Part shown: piece after piece, positions 35,701 through 45,696 of the stretch
Position numbering within the stretch: the stretch's first letter is position 1
Layout of the letters: every line of letters starts with the position of its first letter
Source of the DNA: Moniliella sp. 'wahieum'
Lineage: Eukaryota; Basidiomycota; Moniliellomycetes; Moniliellales; Moniliellaceae
Direction of reading: 5' to 3'
DNA: 64,000 nucleotides
Assembly: GCA_003971905.1 (NCBI GenBank)
Contig: RSEE01000062.1
Coordinates: forward strand, 248,001 to 312,000
Position numbers and translations under genes: made by a program
Notes under the pieces: model-generated
Told to the model about the DNA's origin: nothing
Databases searched by the model: none
The model's input: only the letters and a program-made list of their open reading frames with translations

Positions 35701-36567
35701 CACATCGTCTGAAACATCGTCAAACCCATCCTCGTGCCCATATAGGGTGGCAATGGCATCCGCGAAGTTATCTTGAATTTGACGTTCAACATCCGTGTCG
35801 GTAAACGGTTCATCTTCCGTCTCGGTAAACTGTTCATCTTCCATCTCGGTAAACTGTTCATCTTCCGCCTCGACAAATCCTGTGTCTTGAAGTTGCTCCG
35901 CAGATTCGTTTTGGGCATCGAGGGTCGGTGGGGGAAGCTCAACCGGAGTAACGTGATCATCAACCAATTCATGGCGGATGAGAGGTGAATACGCGTTTCA
36001 TCCCCTCGAGAAGGCTCGGTATTCATACCTTGCTCCTCTCCAGGATGCTCATTCTCGACGTGAGGAAGAGGTGCATGGTCCTGAGGGCGATGAGAACTGG
36101 AGTGTCTCGGCGAGCAGCTCGACAGGTACATTTGGTGTGAACGTTGGTTCGGGCTCCCCATTCGATTCCAAAATGTGAAGATTGCGTCCCGAACGTCCCC
36201 GTGCTGCACATAGGGGGAATAGAGTAGTTTCCTGTAGGTCTGGCAGACGCTGGAATGTGGAACGTACGCTGCCTATTGGTAGGTTGCATCAATCTGCCAG
36301 GGGTGGTCGCCAAGAAGCCTCGAGCATCCGACGGAACAACGGGATACCTCGCAATGACAGAGCCCTTTGTAAGTGTGTGTCAGTGTAGAGCCGCGCGTGC
36401 ATGCTTGGGTCATGCACATCGCTCTCGTGATCGATTCCGTAGTACTCGAGGATGTGACGCCGGATGGTACTCCAGACATAGCGCGAACGTCCCTTACATG
36501 ACCTGCATGGGCAAGGCATGGCACCACGCTGGGCGAGGGCACCGGAATTCTGCGGCATAATGCTCAC
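32777..36567 (-). CDS. Tnp2-like transposase of the CACTA element
   Basis: Reading from 36567: an N-terminal zinc-binding transposase-associated motif, MPCPCRSCKGRSRYVWSTIR, with RHILEYYGI following; an acidic linker with three 8-residue repeats; a CPKMCGLL...ECDCGQ zinc motif with VSIPSIMRAFFMSKKNAEMM near 35.05 kb; MIGFSVNGNRPR near 34.99 kb; WKASLIFLTGDQETSALINP then GCLNC near 34.5 kb, equivalent to the SGD.PA...C..C segment of plant and fungal Tnp2; and GTSPVEAMHLICQDVFRDM near 34.2 kb, equivalent to the DVMHL segment. The C-terminal part (VSVFFFLADPEHPEE near 33.05 kb) is not assigned. The frame is broken at many places (at least eight), more densely than in host genes, so part of the decay may be real. 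No intron is assigned. Confidence 0.75.
35795..35866 (-). repeat. 24-nt coding tandem repeat, three copies
   Basis: Three adjacent 24-base units (35795, 35819, 35843) encode E-D-E-Q/P-F-T-E/D-x repeats in the acidic linker of the transposase. They differ by two or three bases each, so the array expanded some time ago. Confidence 0.9.
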
Positions 36568-36570
36568 ATA

Positions 36571-38324
36571 CTGTAGCGGGCGTGGGCGTGACGACGAGTT
36601 GGCAGGTCGAGATGGTGGTTAGCTAGCAACCCAGGGCGAGGTTAGTTCACGCGCCATCTAGCTTTGTGGTGCCATTTACGCCAAGGACTTACATAATGCA
36701 GTGTGGCCCCGGGTGGATTTAATAGAATCCGCGGGCGGAATTGTTACTGCGCCACAAGTGGAGGCAGGATCGCCGGTGCCGGTGACATGCCCACGCAACC
36801 TATAAGAACCCCGTCGGACGACTCAGCTCGATTGAGCTTCCCATGCATCACCACCGCCCCAGTTTGTTTGGATGCTTTAACGTTCAAGTTGAATGTTGAC
36901 TAGTGTTACGGGGCGCTCCGGTCATCTCCGGACGAAACTCCTGGTTCGAGAGGTGCATTTCCGCATCTCCATCTGGCCATCTATTTCTGTCCATATTTCT
37001 GTCCATCTATTTCTGTCCAGCTGGGCCACCACGAGCCTCAGTTAACTTCCGACGGAGGAATGGGGGCAGGCACCCCCTGCAAAGAAACGCTAGCGTGCTG
37101 CATATAGCCTGAAGGTCGATGGACCACTAGACACTACTACCAAGGAAGCTCATGGGGAAACGAACGTTGACGGCTTTGGCCATGTTGAGGGGCAAGCGGA
37201 ATAGCAGCATCGAGCGGGAATAGCAGCATCGGTCGTACTGGTAGCACTGGTTTTTGCTGAGCTAGTGGGTCGTGCTTTTGGCCAAAGTCCCTTCAGCCCC
37301 TCGTCAGACCTGGGAGTTCCGCTGTTTCCCCTCCCTGTTTTCCTCTTTGTCCCGCAGCTTAGCCCCTGACGGCGACTCGCCGCTTGATGTTCCTCTGTAG
37401 GCATTGCTGGTTGCCACACCACCAGTGCGATTGCATCACCCTCGAGGACCATCAGGACTCCGGGTCTCATCAGTTTTGGGACCTCGTCTTACTCCCCTCT
37501 TTGGTGCCGTGCCGGGGGGGAGGAACGTGATGCGGGACGGGCATTCGGGGGCGGGGCGGGGACGATACGACATCCTGGTACGGGTGTGTGCTCTGCAGTG
37601 GCAATGCGGTATGGGCTACGATGTAGGGTATAGGATGCTAGCCGAATGGGTTTGGTGAAACGGATGTGCATTCTGTCCTTTTGAGAAAAAGGTGCCATGT
37701 CATGGTACGTCTGTGCTATGGACAAGCAGGCATCTTAAGTTTTGGCAAACCAGTTTGGCTTCGTCTCCCCGTCAATCTCGTCCTCACTTGCAAAGGGGAC
37801 AGTAGGTCTTATTCGTCCTGTCGCAAAATGCATGATGCATGAGTTTCATGGCTGTATCTTGGGTCTGTATTGTTTCCTTTTCTTGCTCGAGCTATGCGCC
37901 GCGCAAGGAAGAAAATGCATGGGAGGCCCTACGGAGGAAAAGCAAGAATGCAGTGCGCAGGCCAGGCAGTCGGCCCCGGGGGATTGAGGGGAATGGGCTC
38001 AGAAACGCTCAGCGCTTCATCCGAGTCGACGAATGGACGAATCAACGAATCGATGAATCGTATGGTGCGCCGAGGTTCCCAGATCAAGAATCGGGACAGG
38101 TCCAAGGTCCAATGCAGCAGAGGGGCAAGGAAGATGCATGCAAAGTGCGAAGGCGCGGAGGCCGTCGCAGGTCCGTGACAGAACAGGGTGGGTGGTTCGG
38201 ATGGGGTGGCAAGACAAGATCCTGGACTATGGAATGGCAAAATCCCATCTCCCATCTCCCATTTCAAAGGGAGAGAAGTAACGTAGCCACTTGGCCAAGC
38301 TCCAAGTGGTGCAAATCTCAAAGC
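36571..38324. other. Spacer between the transposon and V-ATPase subunit f
   Basis: About 1.75 kb with no recognised gene. A TATTTCTGTCCA repeat (three copies) lies at about 36977-37019, and an ATGCATGATGCATGA run at 37829-37843. Short open frames on both strands lack any known motif. Confidence 0.5.
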
Positions 38325-38716
38325 TCAAATTTGTACGCGGCTGTAGCGCTTGTGGACACCGATTTGGCATGCGCAGAAGCCGAGGAAGCAGGCATAGATA
38401 AGTGCCACAGTGTAGCATGTGCGCGCGACCGCATGGCCATCTTTTGGGTCGGACGTGGATCCCATGAAGGCTGGGTCAGGAGGCAGCAGGCGCAGGTCAG
38501 CTGTGGATCCAGTGCAAACGCGAACGAGGTACGAGGTAGAGAGGTAAGAGGTAAGAGGTAAGAGGTAAACATGAGGGGGGGGGACTTACCTTCCCAGTCG
38601 TGGTCATACCCCCAACCAATGACGGCGAGGAAGACGACGCCAAATGAGCTGAGGACGGTGCAGCAGCTGGCGCTTCCAATGCCTACAACAGGACGCAGGC
38701 GCAGGGGCGACGACAT
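38325..38716 (-). CDS. V-type ATPase Vo subunit f (RNAseK/YPR170W-B family)
   Basis: Subunit f is a small two-helix membrane protein bound in the Vo proton channel of the vacuolar ATPase. Two exons, 38590-38716 and 38325-38470, flanking a 119-nt intron (GTAAGTCC...CCCAG), give a 90-residue protein. Exon 1: MSSPLRLRPVVGIGSASCCT then VLSSFGVVFLAVIGW (first membrane helix). Exon 2: AFMGSTSDPKDGHAVARTCY then TVALIYACFLGFCACQIGV (second helix), ending KRYSRVQI. The yeast protein YPR170W-B has the same order, RPVVSTGKAWCCTVLSAFGV and FVGSINDPEDGPAVA, and about the same length (85). The splice restores the frame exactly with no error needed. No single open frame covers the gene, so it is easily missed. 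Confidence 0.92.
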
Positions 38717-39666
38717 GGTAGGCTGGTGGGCCGGGAACGGAGGGGGAGGAGGAGGTGGTGGTGGTGGGTCTGAGGAGGGGGTTGGGGTCGACTCGGTGCA
38801 ATGCGCCTGGTTCACTACCACTCGAATGGACGGCGTGCAAGGGGTAGTTTGCAATGTGAAACAGGTGTAGATACATGCAATGTTCAATTCCGCACGTGGT
38901 ACCCAGCGCTAGCCAGTCGAACAAGTGGGGACGTCCGGGCTTAGCGCTTAGAGTTCGCTTAGCCTGAGCTGGCTTACCGCAGAGCGACGAACCATATGCT
39001 ACCGGGGCGCAGGACTGTAGGACTGTACAAACAGATCTGGCATCGTAGATCGCACAACCCCAGCGCTGGGGACAGCAGAGTGGTGGATGGCACCTCCTCT
39101 GGGTTGGCTCTGGCTTAGTAACTTCTCTGAACTGGGCTAACCCTAAGGTTGGCGTGGCCGCTGGGCTGGGCCGGCCCCCTTCGGCCGGTAGTTTGGCAAC
39201 GAACTTGAACGTTCAACCACGTAAGGCCAGGCAGGCTGGCAAGGTGCAGGGCAGGCACTAGGCGGAGGCGCGGCGTCGCTTGTCGGGCTGGGAGCGCCAG
39301 CGCACGCGTGCCTCCGCGTCAGCCCAGCGCATACACCCACACCACCACGCCGCTGCGCTCGCGCTCCCGACCCGTATAAAGCCCGTTGGCTCGTCTCGCC
39401 TTCTTTCTCCCTCTCTTCCTTCCAGCGTCGCCTCTCCCGCCCCCCCTCGTCCGCACAGCTCCCACCTCCCATTCCGTCTGGTACGTCGTCCATCTACTTG
39501 TCTCCGCCCCCTGCCTGCCCCCTGCCCGGGTCCCGGTTCCCGGTGCCCGTACGTCCCGGCGCGTTGCGGGGGATAGGTGCGCTATCCTACCTTGCCGTAC
39601 TGACCTGACCGCCCGGACGTGACCTGACCTATGTGACGCGTCGCTTGGGGCCTGGTCAGTTTCCCC
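38717..39666. promoter_or_regulatory. Divergent region, V-ATPase subunit f / NHP6, with NHP6 TATA box
   Basis: About 950 bp. The NHP6 side carries a TATAAA box at 39375-39380 followed by a CT-rich tract (39395-39440), 290 bases before the ATG. Open frames here are low-complexity and not coding in my view. Confidence 0.5.
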
Positions 39667-40148
39667 ATGGCGCGTGCTACCAAAAAAACGGAGAAGAACG
39701 CGTCGAAGGGCGCATCTTCTTCCACGCGCAAGCCGGCGCAGCCCAAGAAAAAGCGAGCCAAGAAGGACCGAACCAAGCCCAAGCGTGCGTTGACTCCGTA
39801 CGTGCTCTTTTGCCAAGAGAGGCGCAACCAAGTAAAAGAGGACAACCCCGAGGCAGGCTTTGGTGTGTATTTTGTTTTTTCTCTTCTCTTTCCTGCTTGC
39901 CCGGAGGGATTCAGCGGCTGACTGTCTGTTACCTGTGGTTCTTTGGCACGCTCTGTGGGTGGGTAGGCGACATTGGTCGGATCCTCGGGCAGATGTGGAA
40001 GGAGATGGACGACGAGGCGAAGCAGCCGTTCAAGGAGCTGGCCGAGAAGGACAAGGAGCGTGCTGAGCACGAGATGATCGATTGGCGAGAAGCTCAAGCA
40101 CAGAAGGAAGAAGAAGAGGAAGAAGAGGAAGAAGAGGAGGAAGAATGA
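39667..40148 (+). CDS. NHP6: HMG-box chromatin protein, NHP6 type, with an acidic tail
   Basis: NHP6 proteins bend DNA in the minor groove and help FACT and general transcription. One intron (39863-39966, GTGTGT...GGTAG) splits the HMG box. Exon 1 gives a Lys/Ala-rich N-terminus and DRTKPKRALTPYVLFCQERR then NQVKEDNPEAGFG. Exon 2 gives DIGRILGQMWKEMDDEAKQP then FKELAEKDKERAEHEM, ending QAQK plus 13 Glu. The box has the expected Pro-Tyr and Met-Trp core contacts (LTPYVLFC, GQMWKEM). Total length about 126 residues. Yeast Nhp6 lacks an acidic tail; a run of Glu is more like animal HMGB1. No frame breaks are seen. Confidence 0.93.
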
Positions 40149-41155
40149 GGAGGTTCAGAGTGATGGGGCGTGTGGTTTTTTGTCTTTCTTTTTCTCTTTC
40201 TCTTTATCTTTTCTCTCCCACTATGCTACGGGGGCGTGGCGTTCGCCCCCCCTGTGACCTCTCGCGGCCGCAGCCCTCAGTAGGGCCGGCTTGCACGTCG
40301 TCTCCATGCAGCGCGGGCGTTGTATTTCCATGACCTTTCGTCTTGTCTGGTAAGCTTAGTCGCTATAGCCCCCGGAAAGGAGCAGGAGCTATGCGCGAGT
40401 GTAGAGTCTGGCCTGGTTGGTGCATACGACACAACAACGCCCGATCTATGGCTACCCAACCGCCTGGGAGTTGCACTTGACTCGGCTGTGAGGCTGTCGG
40501 GTAGGCTGAGGAGCAGAGCAAGCCAGTGCAGAGCCCGCGCAGGGCGAAGACAGGCCAAGACTTGGACCTCCGGGCGGCTCATGGACGGCGAACGCAGCGG
40601 GTGGATTGGTCGTACCGACTACTGGGATCTAGCCTGGTCGATGATGCATGATGGAATCGATGATCTGCGGCTCGGCTCGGGTGGCCGGGTGGCGCGTCAG
40701 CGGGCTCAGGCGCTCAGGCTCAGCGGTGCGCAGCGTGTATAGCCAGCGGGTAGCAGCTGGGCGGCGCCGTGGGAGCGCAGTAGCAGCGGCAGGGCGTCTG
40801 TGTGCGGGGGGCGGGCGCGCGCGCTGGTGTGGCCCTGGGCCATTCAATCTCCATTGCCTGCGGCTGCCTGTGGCGTCGAGCGGGCCAAGCAGAAGCACTG
40901 GGCGCTGGGCGCTGGACCAGCAAGGCAAGGCGAGGCTCCAGCGCCCAGCGCCCAGTGCCCAGTGCCCCGCACACGTACCCCTCCTTCCTCGCGTGCATTC
41001 CATCAGCGGACAATTTGCGGGCGAAGCAAGATCGTTGACACGTTGAGACGGTGAGACTACGGTGAGAATTGCCATCTGTTGAGAGATGTAAGCCAATGCG
41101 GATCGCGTCGCGGGAGCGTGCCTCTTGCCCACCACCTCCCGCCCCGTCTCCCACC
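40149..41155. promoter_or_regulatory. NHP6 3' region and ras promoter
   Basis: About 1 kb. The first 100 bases after NHP6 are T-rich (TTTCTTTTTCTC), probably its 3' UTR. A perfect 21-bp inverted repeat lies at 40896-40957 (listed separately). No gene is seen on either strand. Confidence 0.5.
40896..40957. repeat. Perfect 21-bp inverted repeat with 20-bp spacer
   Basis: Arm 1 at 40896-40916 (CACTGGGCGCTGGGCGCTGG plus A) is the exact reverse complement of arm 2 at 40937-40957. Each arm is itself a GGCGCTG direct repeat. The structure lies about 200 bp upstream of the ras start codon. Confidence 0.95.
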
Positions 41156-41934
41156 ATGTCTGGCAAGATGATGATTTACAAGCTTGTCGTCCTCGGTGAC
41201 GGCGGCGTGGGCAAGACCGCCCTGACGATCCAGGTGCGTATAGTGTTCTGTTGTGCGCTAGAGACTCGGTGGGGCCGTGCTTGGCACTTGGTGATTGGTG
41301 ATTGGTACTTGGTACTTGGTACTTGACCCTATTCACCAGCTCGCTGGGTCCTTTTGTGGTACCCCCTTCCCCGCTTTCGCTTGCGCTCACACGTCCTCTT
41401 CTCTTTTTCTCCCTTGCATAGCTTTGTCTGAACCACTTGTCGAGACGTACGACCCAACCATCGAAGACTCGTACCGCAAGCAAACTGTGATTGACGATCA
41501 GTGTATGCTTGAGGTGCTGGACACGGCCGGGCAGGAAGAGTACACGCGGTGCGGGACCAATGGGTACGGGAGGGGGAAGGATTTTGTTAGTGTACTCGAT
41601 TGTGAGTCGGCCGACGTTTGAGCGGATTGAGCGGTTCAAGAACCAGATTACGCGCGTCAAGGATGATTCGAATGCGCCGACAATGTTGGTGGGCAACAAG
41701 TGCGACAAGGCCGAGGAACGGGAAGTTGCGATGGAGGAAGGGCAGGCGTTGGCCAGTCGGTTGGGATGCCAGTTTGTCGAAACGTCCGCCAAGACATGTG
41801 TGAATGTGGAGAAGGCGTACTTGAATGTCGTGCGCCTGATCCGCGAGCAACGGGGCGAGATTGTCAAGCAGTCCAAAAAGGGCAAGAAGAACCCATTCAA
41901 ATCGGACACCAAGACCAAATGTTTCCTTTTTTGA
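41156..41934 (+). CDS. ras1: Ras GTPase
   Basis: Membrane-bound GTP switch controlling cAMP/PKA and MAPK signalling in fungi. Exon 1 (41156-41233) encodes [20 protein letters not shown] then TALTIQ, with the P-loop GDGGVGKT. After an intron at 41234-41421, exon 2 carries the effector loop [15 protein letters not shown], switch [16 protein letters not shown] (guanine contact) and ETSAK. The [20 protein letters not shown] form is typical of fungal Ras1/RasA. The end is a polybasic KKGKKNPFK stretch and the CAAX box CFLF. Length about 215. Three one-base breaks occur near 41436, 41548 and 41584; the protein is otherwise normal, including Gln in AGQEEY, so no activating change is seen. Confidence 0.96.
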
Positions 41935-43137
41935 GTCGCGGCTCCTTGCCCCACACAACCAGCGTTCAAGCTTCAAGCTTCAAGCTTCAAAGTGCCTTCC
42001 TTTTGCTCTCTGCACTCTCTAGACTGCCTCAGGCCTTGTCCTGGCCCATACCCTTCCCTCGTCACCTTTTGATTCCCCTGCCTTCTCTGGGACTTGCTCC
42101 CACACCCTCTCCTTTCTAATCGCCCCCCCCCCCTCTTACCTTCTTCCCTTGTGTGTCTCCGCTTTCTGTGGGCTACCCCTTTCTGTTGACGGGAGGCATG
42201 CTCGTGTGATTCTCCCCTGTCTAGTTCGGACGGGACCAGCGACCGATTCAGGTTGTGAAACCTAGGTCCCCTGCTATCAATTCTCTCCTCTCCTTCCTTT
42301 CTTTGGTGTTATTGTGCGCCAACGTCCCTATCCCCCTGTCGTAAATTGCTTCCTTCGCCCACCGAGATGAATCTGTTCTGCGTTCTGTCCACCATGGCCT
42401 CGATCGGACCATTGCATCGAAGGCAGGGCACGAGGAATGTAGAGGGGAACGGAGTGCGCTGGGAAGGGCGGTAACCAAAGCGCCGGAAGTGGGACGGTAC
42501 CTGCGCCGGGGAAGACCCTCTGTTACTACTGAGAACCTCATCCAAGCGCGCATGAGCATGACATGACAGACAATACCAAACCGAAGTGCCCAATCTCATT
42601 TTTGGCGCAGCCCAACCCCACGCACTGGGAACGGATCCAGACAGCAGCAACTCGGGTGTCCTCTTGGAGCCCGTCCGTACGGGGCATGCCCATCACGAGC
42701 CACTGGATGTGAGCCGGCCAGGGTGGCTGGGGGGTGTTGGACAGAAGACACGCGCCCATGCAGGAGGCGGGGGGTGCGCGGGGCTAGCTGGGTGCACGTG
42801 ACGCCACAGGCACTTGAACCAATGCCACCGGGCCACCCCCGAAGCTGAGCGCTGACAGCGCTGACAGCTGACAGGTGGCAGCTGACATGGGCGCCCCGTG
42901 GTCCGCCCCCCCGTGGATGCAGGGGGGCACTCTGTTACGTCATGGGAGGCAGCCTGCAGGGGCATGCAGGTCTTGGCCAGCGACGAGTCGACCACTCGTG
43001 ACAAGTGGCTAGTGGCTGCGGCGGCGAGTGCGAGTGATTCGTAACTACGACTAGTGACGTCCGCCACGCGCAGCTGCCCCCCGCAAGCGCAGCCACCGCA
43101 CGCCGTCTCGTCTTCTGCCGCCCTCTTCCATCCAGCA
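41935..43137. other. ras 3' region and LAS17 promoter
   Basis: About 1.2 kb. Right after ras there is CAAGCTT in tandem (41967-41987) and long CT-rich sequence to 42150. A GACAGCGCTGACAGCTGACAG repeat near 42853-42875 is followed by the LAS17 upstream region. No gene is seen. Confidence 0.5.
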
Positions 43138-44762
43138 ATGCCCACCCTCACCACGGCCGAGAAGAACCGGGTCAAGGCAGCCGTGCCCGCCGAGAGCGCC
43201 AAGATCGTCATGGCTACCGTGGCGCGCGTGTACGCTGCTGTGCCCCGCGCCTCTTCTTCCTGGGCGTTCACAGGCTTGGAAGGCGTGCTGGCGTTTGTGC
43301 GCGACTATGACCGCTCCACCTTCTACCTCAAGCTCGTTGACCTCGGCTCCCGCGGCGTGCTGTGGGAGCAGGAGATGTATGAGGGCTTTGTGTACAATGT
43401 CGACCGCACCTTTTTCCATACGTTTGAGGGCGACGAGTGTTTTGTCGGCATCGCCTTTGCCGACGAGGCTGAGGCTGCCGTCCTAGCCAAAAGGATTGGC
43501 AACAAGCAAAAGTATGGTACGTTTGTTTCTCTCTTTCTCCTTCGCGTAGCGACTGCCCTGCTGATTCCTCCTCCCCTCCTTCAGCCAAGCCGAAAGCATC
43601 CGGTGGGAGTACGTTCAAGAAATTTTTCGGCCGCGGCGTTTCGGTCCCGCACGCCCATGGCACAGCGGGCCATCCTAGCATTTCCACCGCCATGCTCGAA
43701 GCGTTCGTGGTCCAGAGCGGCGGCTCCTCGGGCGGCGGTAACAGCGATTCTGCGCCCTCGTTGCTCACCAACCTGACGGGCGGACACAGTCGTACCAACT
43801 CGACCAACCACGAAAGTGGGGGAGGCAACGCGAAGGCGCGACTTGGCAACCCTTTGTTTCCCCATACCAGCCGCACCTACCACTCTGGCACCCATGGCTC
43901 TGTCTCTGCTCCGGCTTCTCCGCCCGCGCCGCGAGTACCGGCGGTGCAGTACCATACCCCGTCTTCTCCGCTTGCCTCGCCTGCGCCGCCGGCTGCGCCA
44001 ACCGTCTCGGCGCCACGCACCCCGAAGACTATGCCCCCTGCTGCTCCCGCTGCTGCTCCCAGAGCGCCGCCCCCACCTCCGCGCCTGCTGCCCCTGCACC
44101 CGCCACCACCCACCCGCTCCCCCGGCCGCAGCGCCAGCAGCGCCTTCTGCCCCTCGTCGTCTTCCCCCCTTGGGAGGGAGCAAGAAAGCGCCGCGCAGTG
44201 CGCCGGCTGCGCCTGCGCCTCCCCCACCGGGTCGAACGGCTGGTGGAGCGCGTCCTCCTGCACCGCCGCGCCCCCTCCGTCCCAACCAGCAGTGCACCAC
44301 CTGCACCGCCGCCACCGCCACCGCCACCGCCTCCTGCACCAATGGGGGCTGCTCCACGGCCTCCGCCGCCTCCCTCTGGTGGGGCGCCTCCTCCTCCCCC
44401 CCACCTCCTTCTGGTGGAGCGCCTCCGCCTCCGCCCCCCCCCTGCTGCCGGTGGGGGCAACGCGTTATCTGGTCTCCCAGCGCCGCAATGGACGCAGCGC
44501 GTTGTTGGCCAGTATCCAGGGCAAGTCGATTCGCGATCTCAAGAAGACGCCCGGACCGAATTCGAATTCGAATTCGACGAATTTGGGTGGGGTAGGGGGA
44601 GCTGCGGCTGGCGGGGCTGTGGGGCTGGGGGCGGGCTCAGCGGCTGGAGCAGCAGGCGACGAGTCCCCCGCCGGCTTGGCAGATGCCTTGTCCCAAGCCC
44701 TCAACCAACGTAAAGGCCAAATGGGCGATTCGGACGAGGAGGAGTCGGACGACGATTGGTAA
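43138..44762 (+). CDS. LAS17: WASP homologue (Las17/Wsp1), Arp2/3 activator
   Basis: Activates Arp2/3-driven actin branching at endocytic sites. Domains: WH1 from ATG 43138 (KIVMATVARVYAAVPRASSS, then LVDLGSRGVLWEQEMYEGF and FFHTFEGDECFVGIAFADE), interrupted at 43517-43584 by a 68-nt intron; a GSTFKKFFGRG basic stretch near 43.6 kb; a long Pro-rich region with PPPPPPP runs (43.9-44.45 kb) for SH3 and profilin binding; a WH2 motif SALLASIQGKSIRDLKKT near 44.49-44.55 kb; and the acidic C-terminus DSDEEESDDDW with the terminal Trp that contacts Arp2/3. Stop at 44760-44762. The Pro-rich part changes frame repeatedly. About 540 residues. The full WH1-Pro-WH2-acidic order makes the call firm. Confidence 0.92.
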
Positions 44763-45696
44763 TTGGCAACCTAACCCCCCTTCCCGTGCACGTGCTTGCT
44801 GGGTCTAGTGGGGTTGGCACAGGGGTCGGGGGGGGGGACGGGATGTCAGTGTATGTGTGATGGATGATGGGTGGCCAGCAGCCACCCTCCCTCTTTAGCT
44901 TGGCCCTGCTTGCCCCCCTACCCCCCCCCTTATCCGCCCCCTGGACGTGGCCGTGTAGACGCTTCTCTCTTCCTCTCCCCCAAACGACCTGGTACATCTT
45001 CCGGACGGATGATTTGTATCACTTGGACCACTTGGATCACGTTTCCGTTCACGTTTCCTGTTGAAACCCTGGTCCCCCTCACCTCAATTTTTGGGGCATG
45101 CACCTCATTTCCCTCCCCTTCCTTTCCCCCCCTCCCACCGCCCACCGTCCTTACTTGTACCTCCAGGATCAGCATCCAGCAGTCCCAACTCGTTGGAAAT
45201 CCAAGCAGGAGCGCGGAGGACGCGACATAGTCTGGGATGTTATAAACGAGCCCCAGGACCCACAATGAAGGTTGAGGTTGAGGTTGGGCGGTCCTGGTGT
45301 GGATGCGGGAGGAGGGCGGATGGTAGTTAGGCGTTGGATCGGCTGGACTGCTAAGATTAAGATCGCTAAAGCCAGGGTATATCTATCTGCAAGCTTTCCA
45401 CGCAAAGCCGGTGGCTGCTGCGCTGCAGCTGGAGGCGGATGCACATTGGGCCCATGCCTGCTCCACCGTGTCTGGGATGGCAAGGCGGAGCAGGCGCAAT
45501 GCGCCCTAGTGCCGAGTCCTCCCACCCAGCAGATCACTCTTGGCATGCGTGACAGTCCCATTCACCGTCCTTGTCACTGCCCCCCCGCCTCACTACTAGG
45601 ACGTAGTAACTAAGTACTAAGCTGCCGCCGCGCCATGGCGCGCCCAAGGCTCTGCTCCTGCTCCGCTCCTGTTCTGCTCTGCTCTGCTCCACCATC
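44763..45696. other. LAS17 3' region and spacer
   Basis: About 930 bp, pyrimidine-rich on the plus strand (44880-45160), with a GTTGAGGTTGAGGTTG run near 45269-45284. No gene is supported. Confidence 0.5.

Larger units (their letters stand above)
32660..36570 (-). mobile_element. CACTA-type DNA transposon (Tnp2 family), probably degenerate
   Basis: A 3.9-kb block on the minus strand encodes a Tnp2-type transposase (next entry), the hallmark of CACTA elements. Base composition is lower in GC than neighbouring genes. I looked for CACTA/TAGTG termini and for a target duplication in 32.1-32.7 and 36.5-37.2 kb and found none that I trust (TAGTG at 36901 has no partner), so the ends are set by the coding sequence. 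Either the termini have decayed, or they lie further out and are not recognisable by eye. Confidence 0.75.

Noticed and set aside
36901-36905. TAGTG as the right terminus of the CACTA element
   Set aside because: No matching CACTA inverted repeat or target duplication is found on the other side.
40629-41969. A 446-codon minus-strand open frame opposite ras
   Set aside because: It is antisense to ras exons and the ras promoter, has no domain, and the plus strand carries an unambiguous GTPase.
43581-44404. Gly/Arg-rich minus-strand frames opposite the Pro-rich part of LAS17
   Set aside because: Poly-Gly is the antisense of poly-Pro; no independent evidence of a gene.
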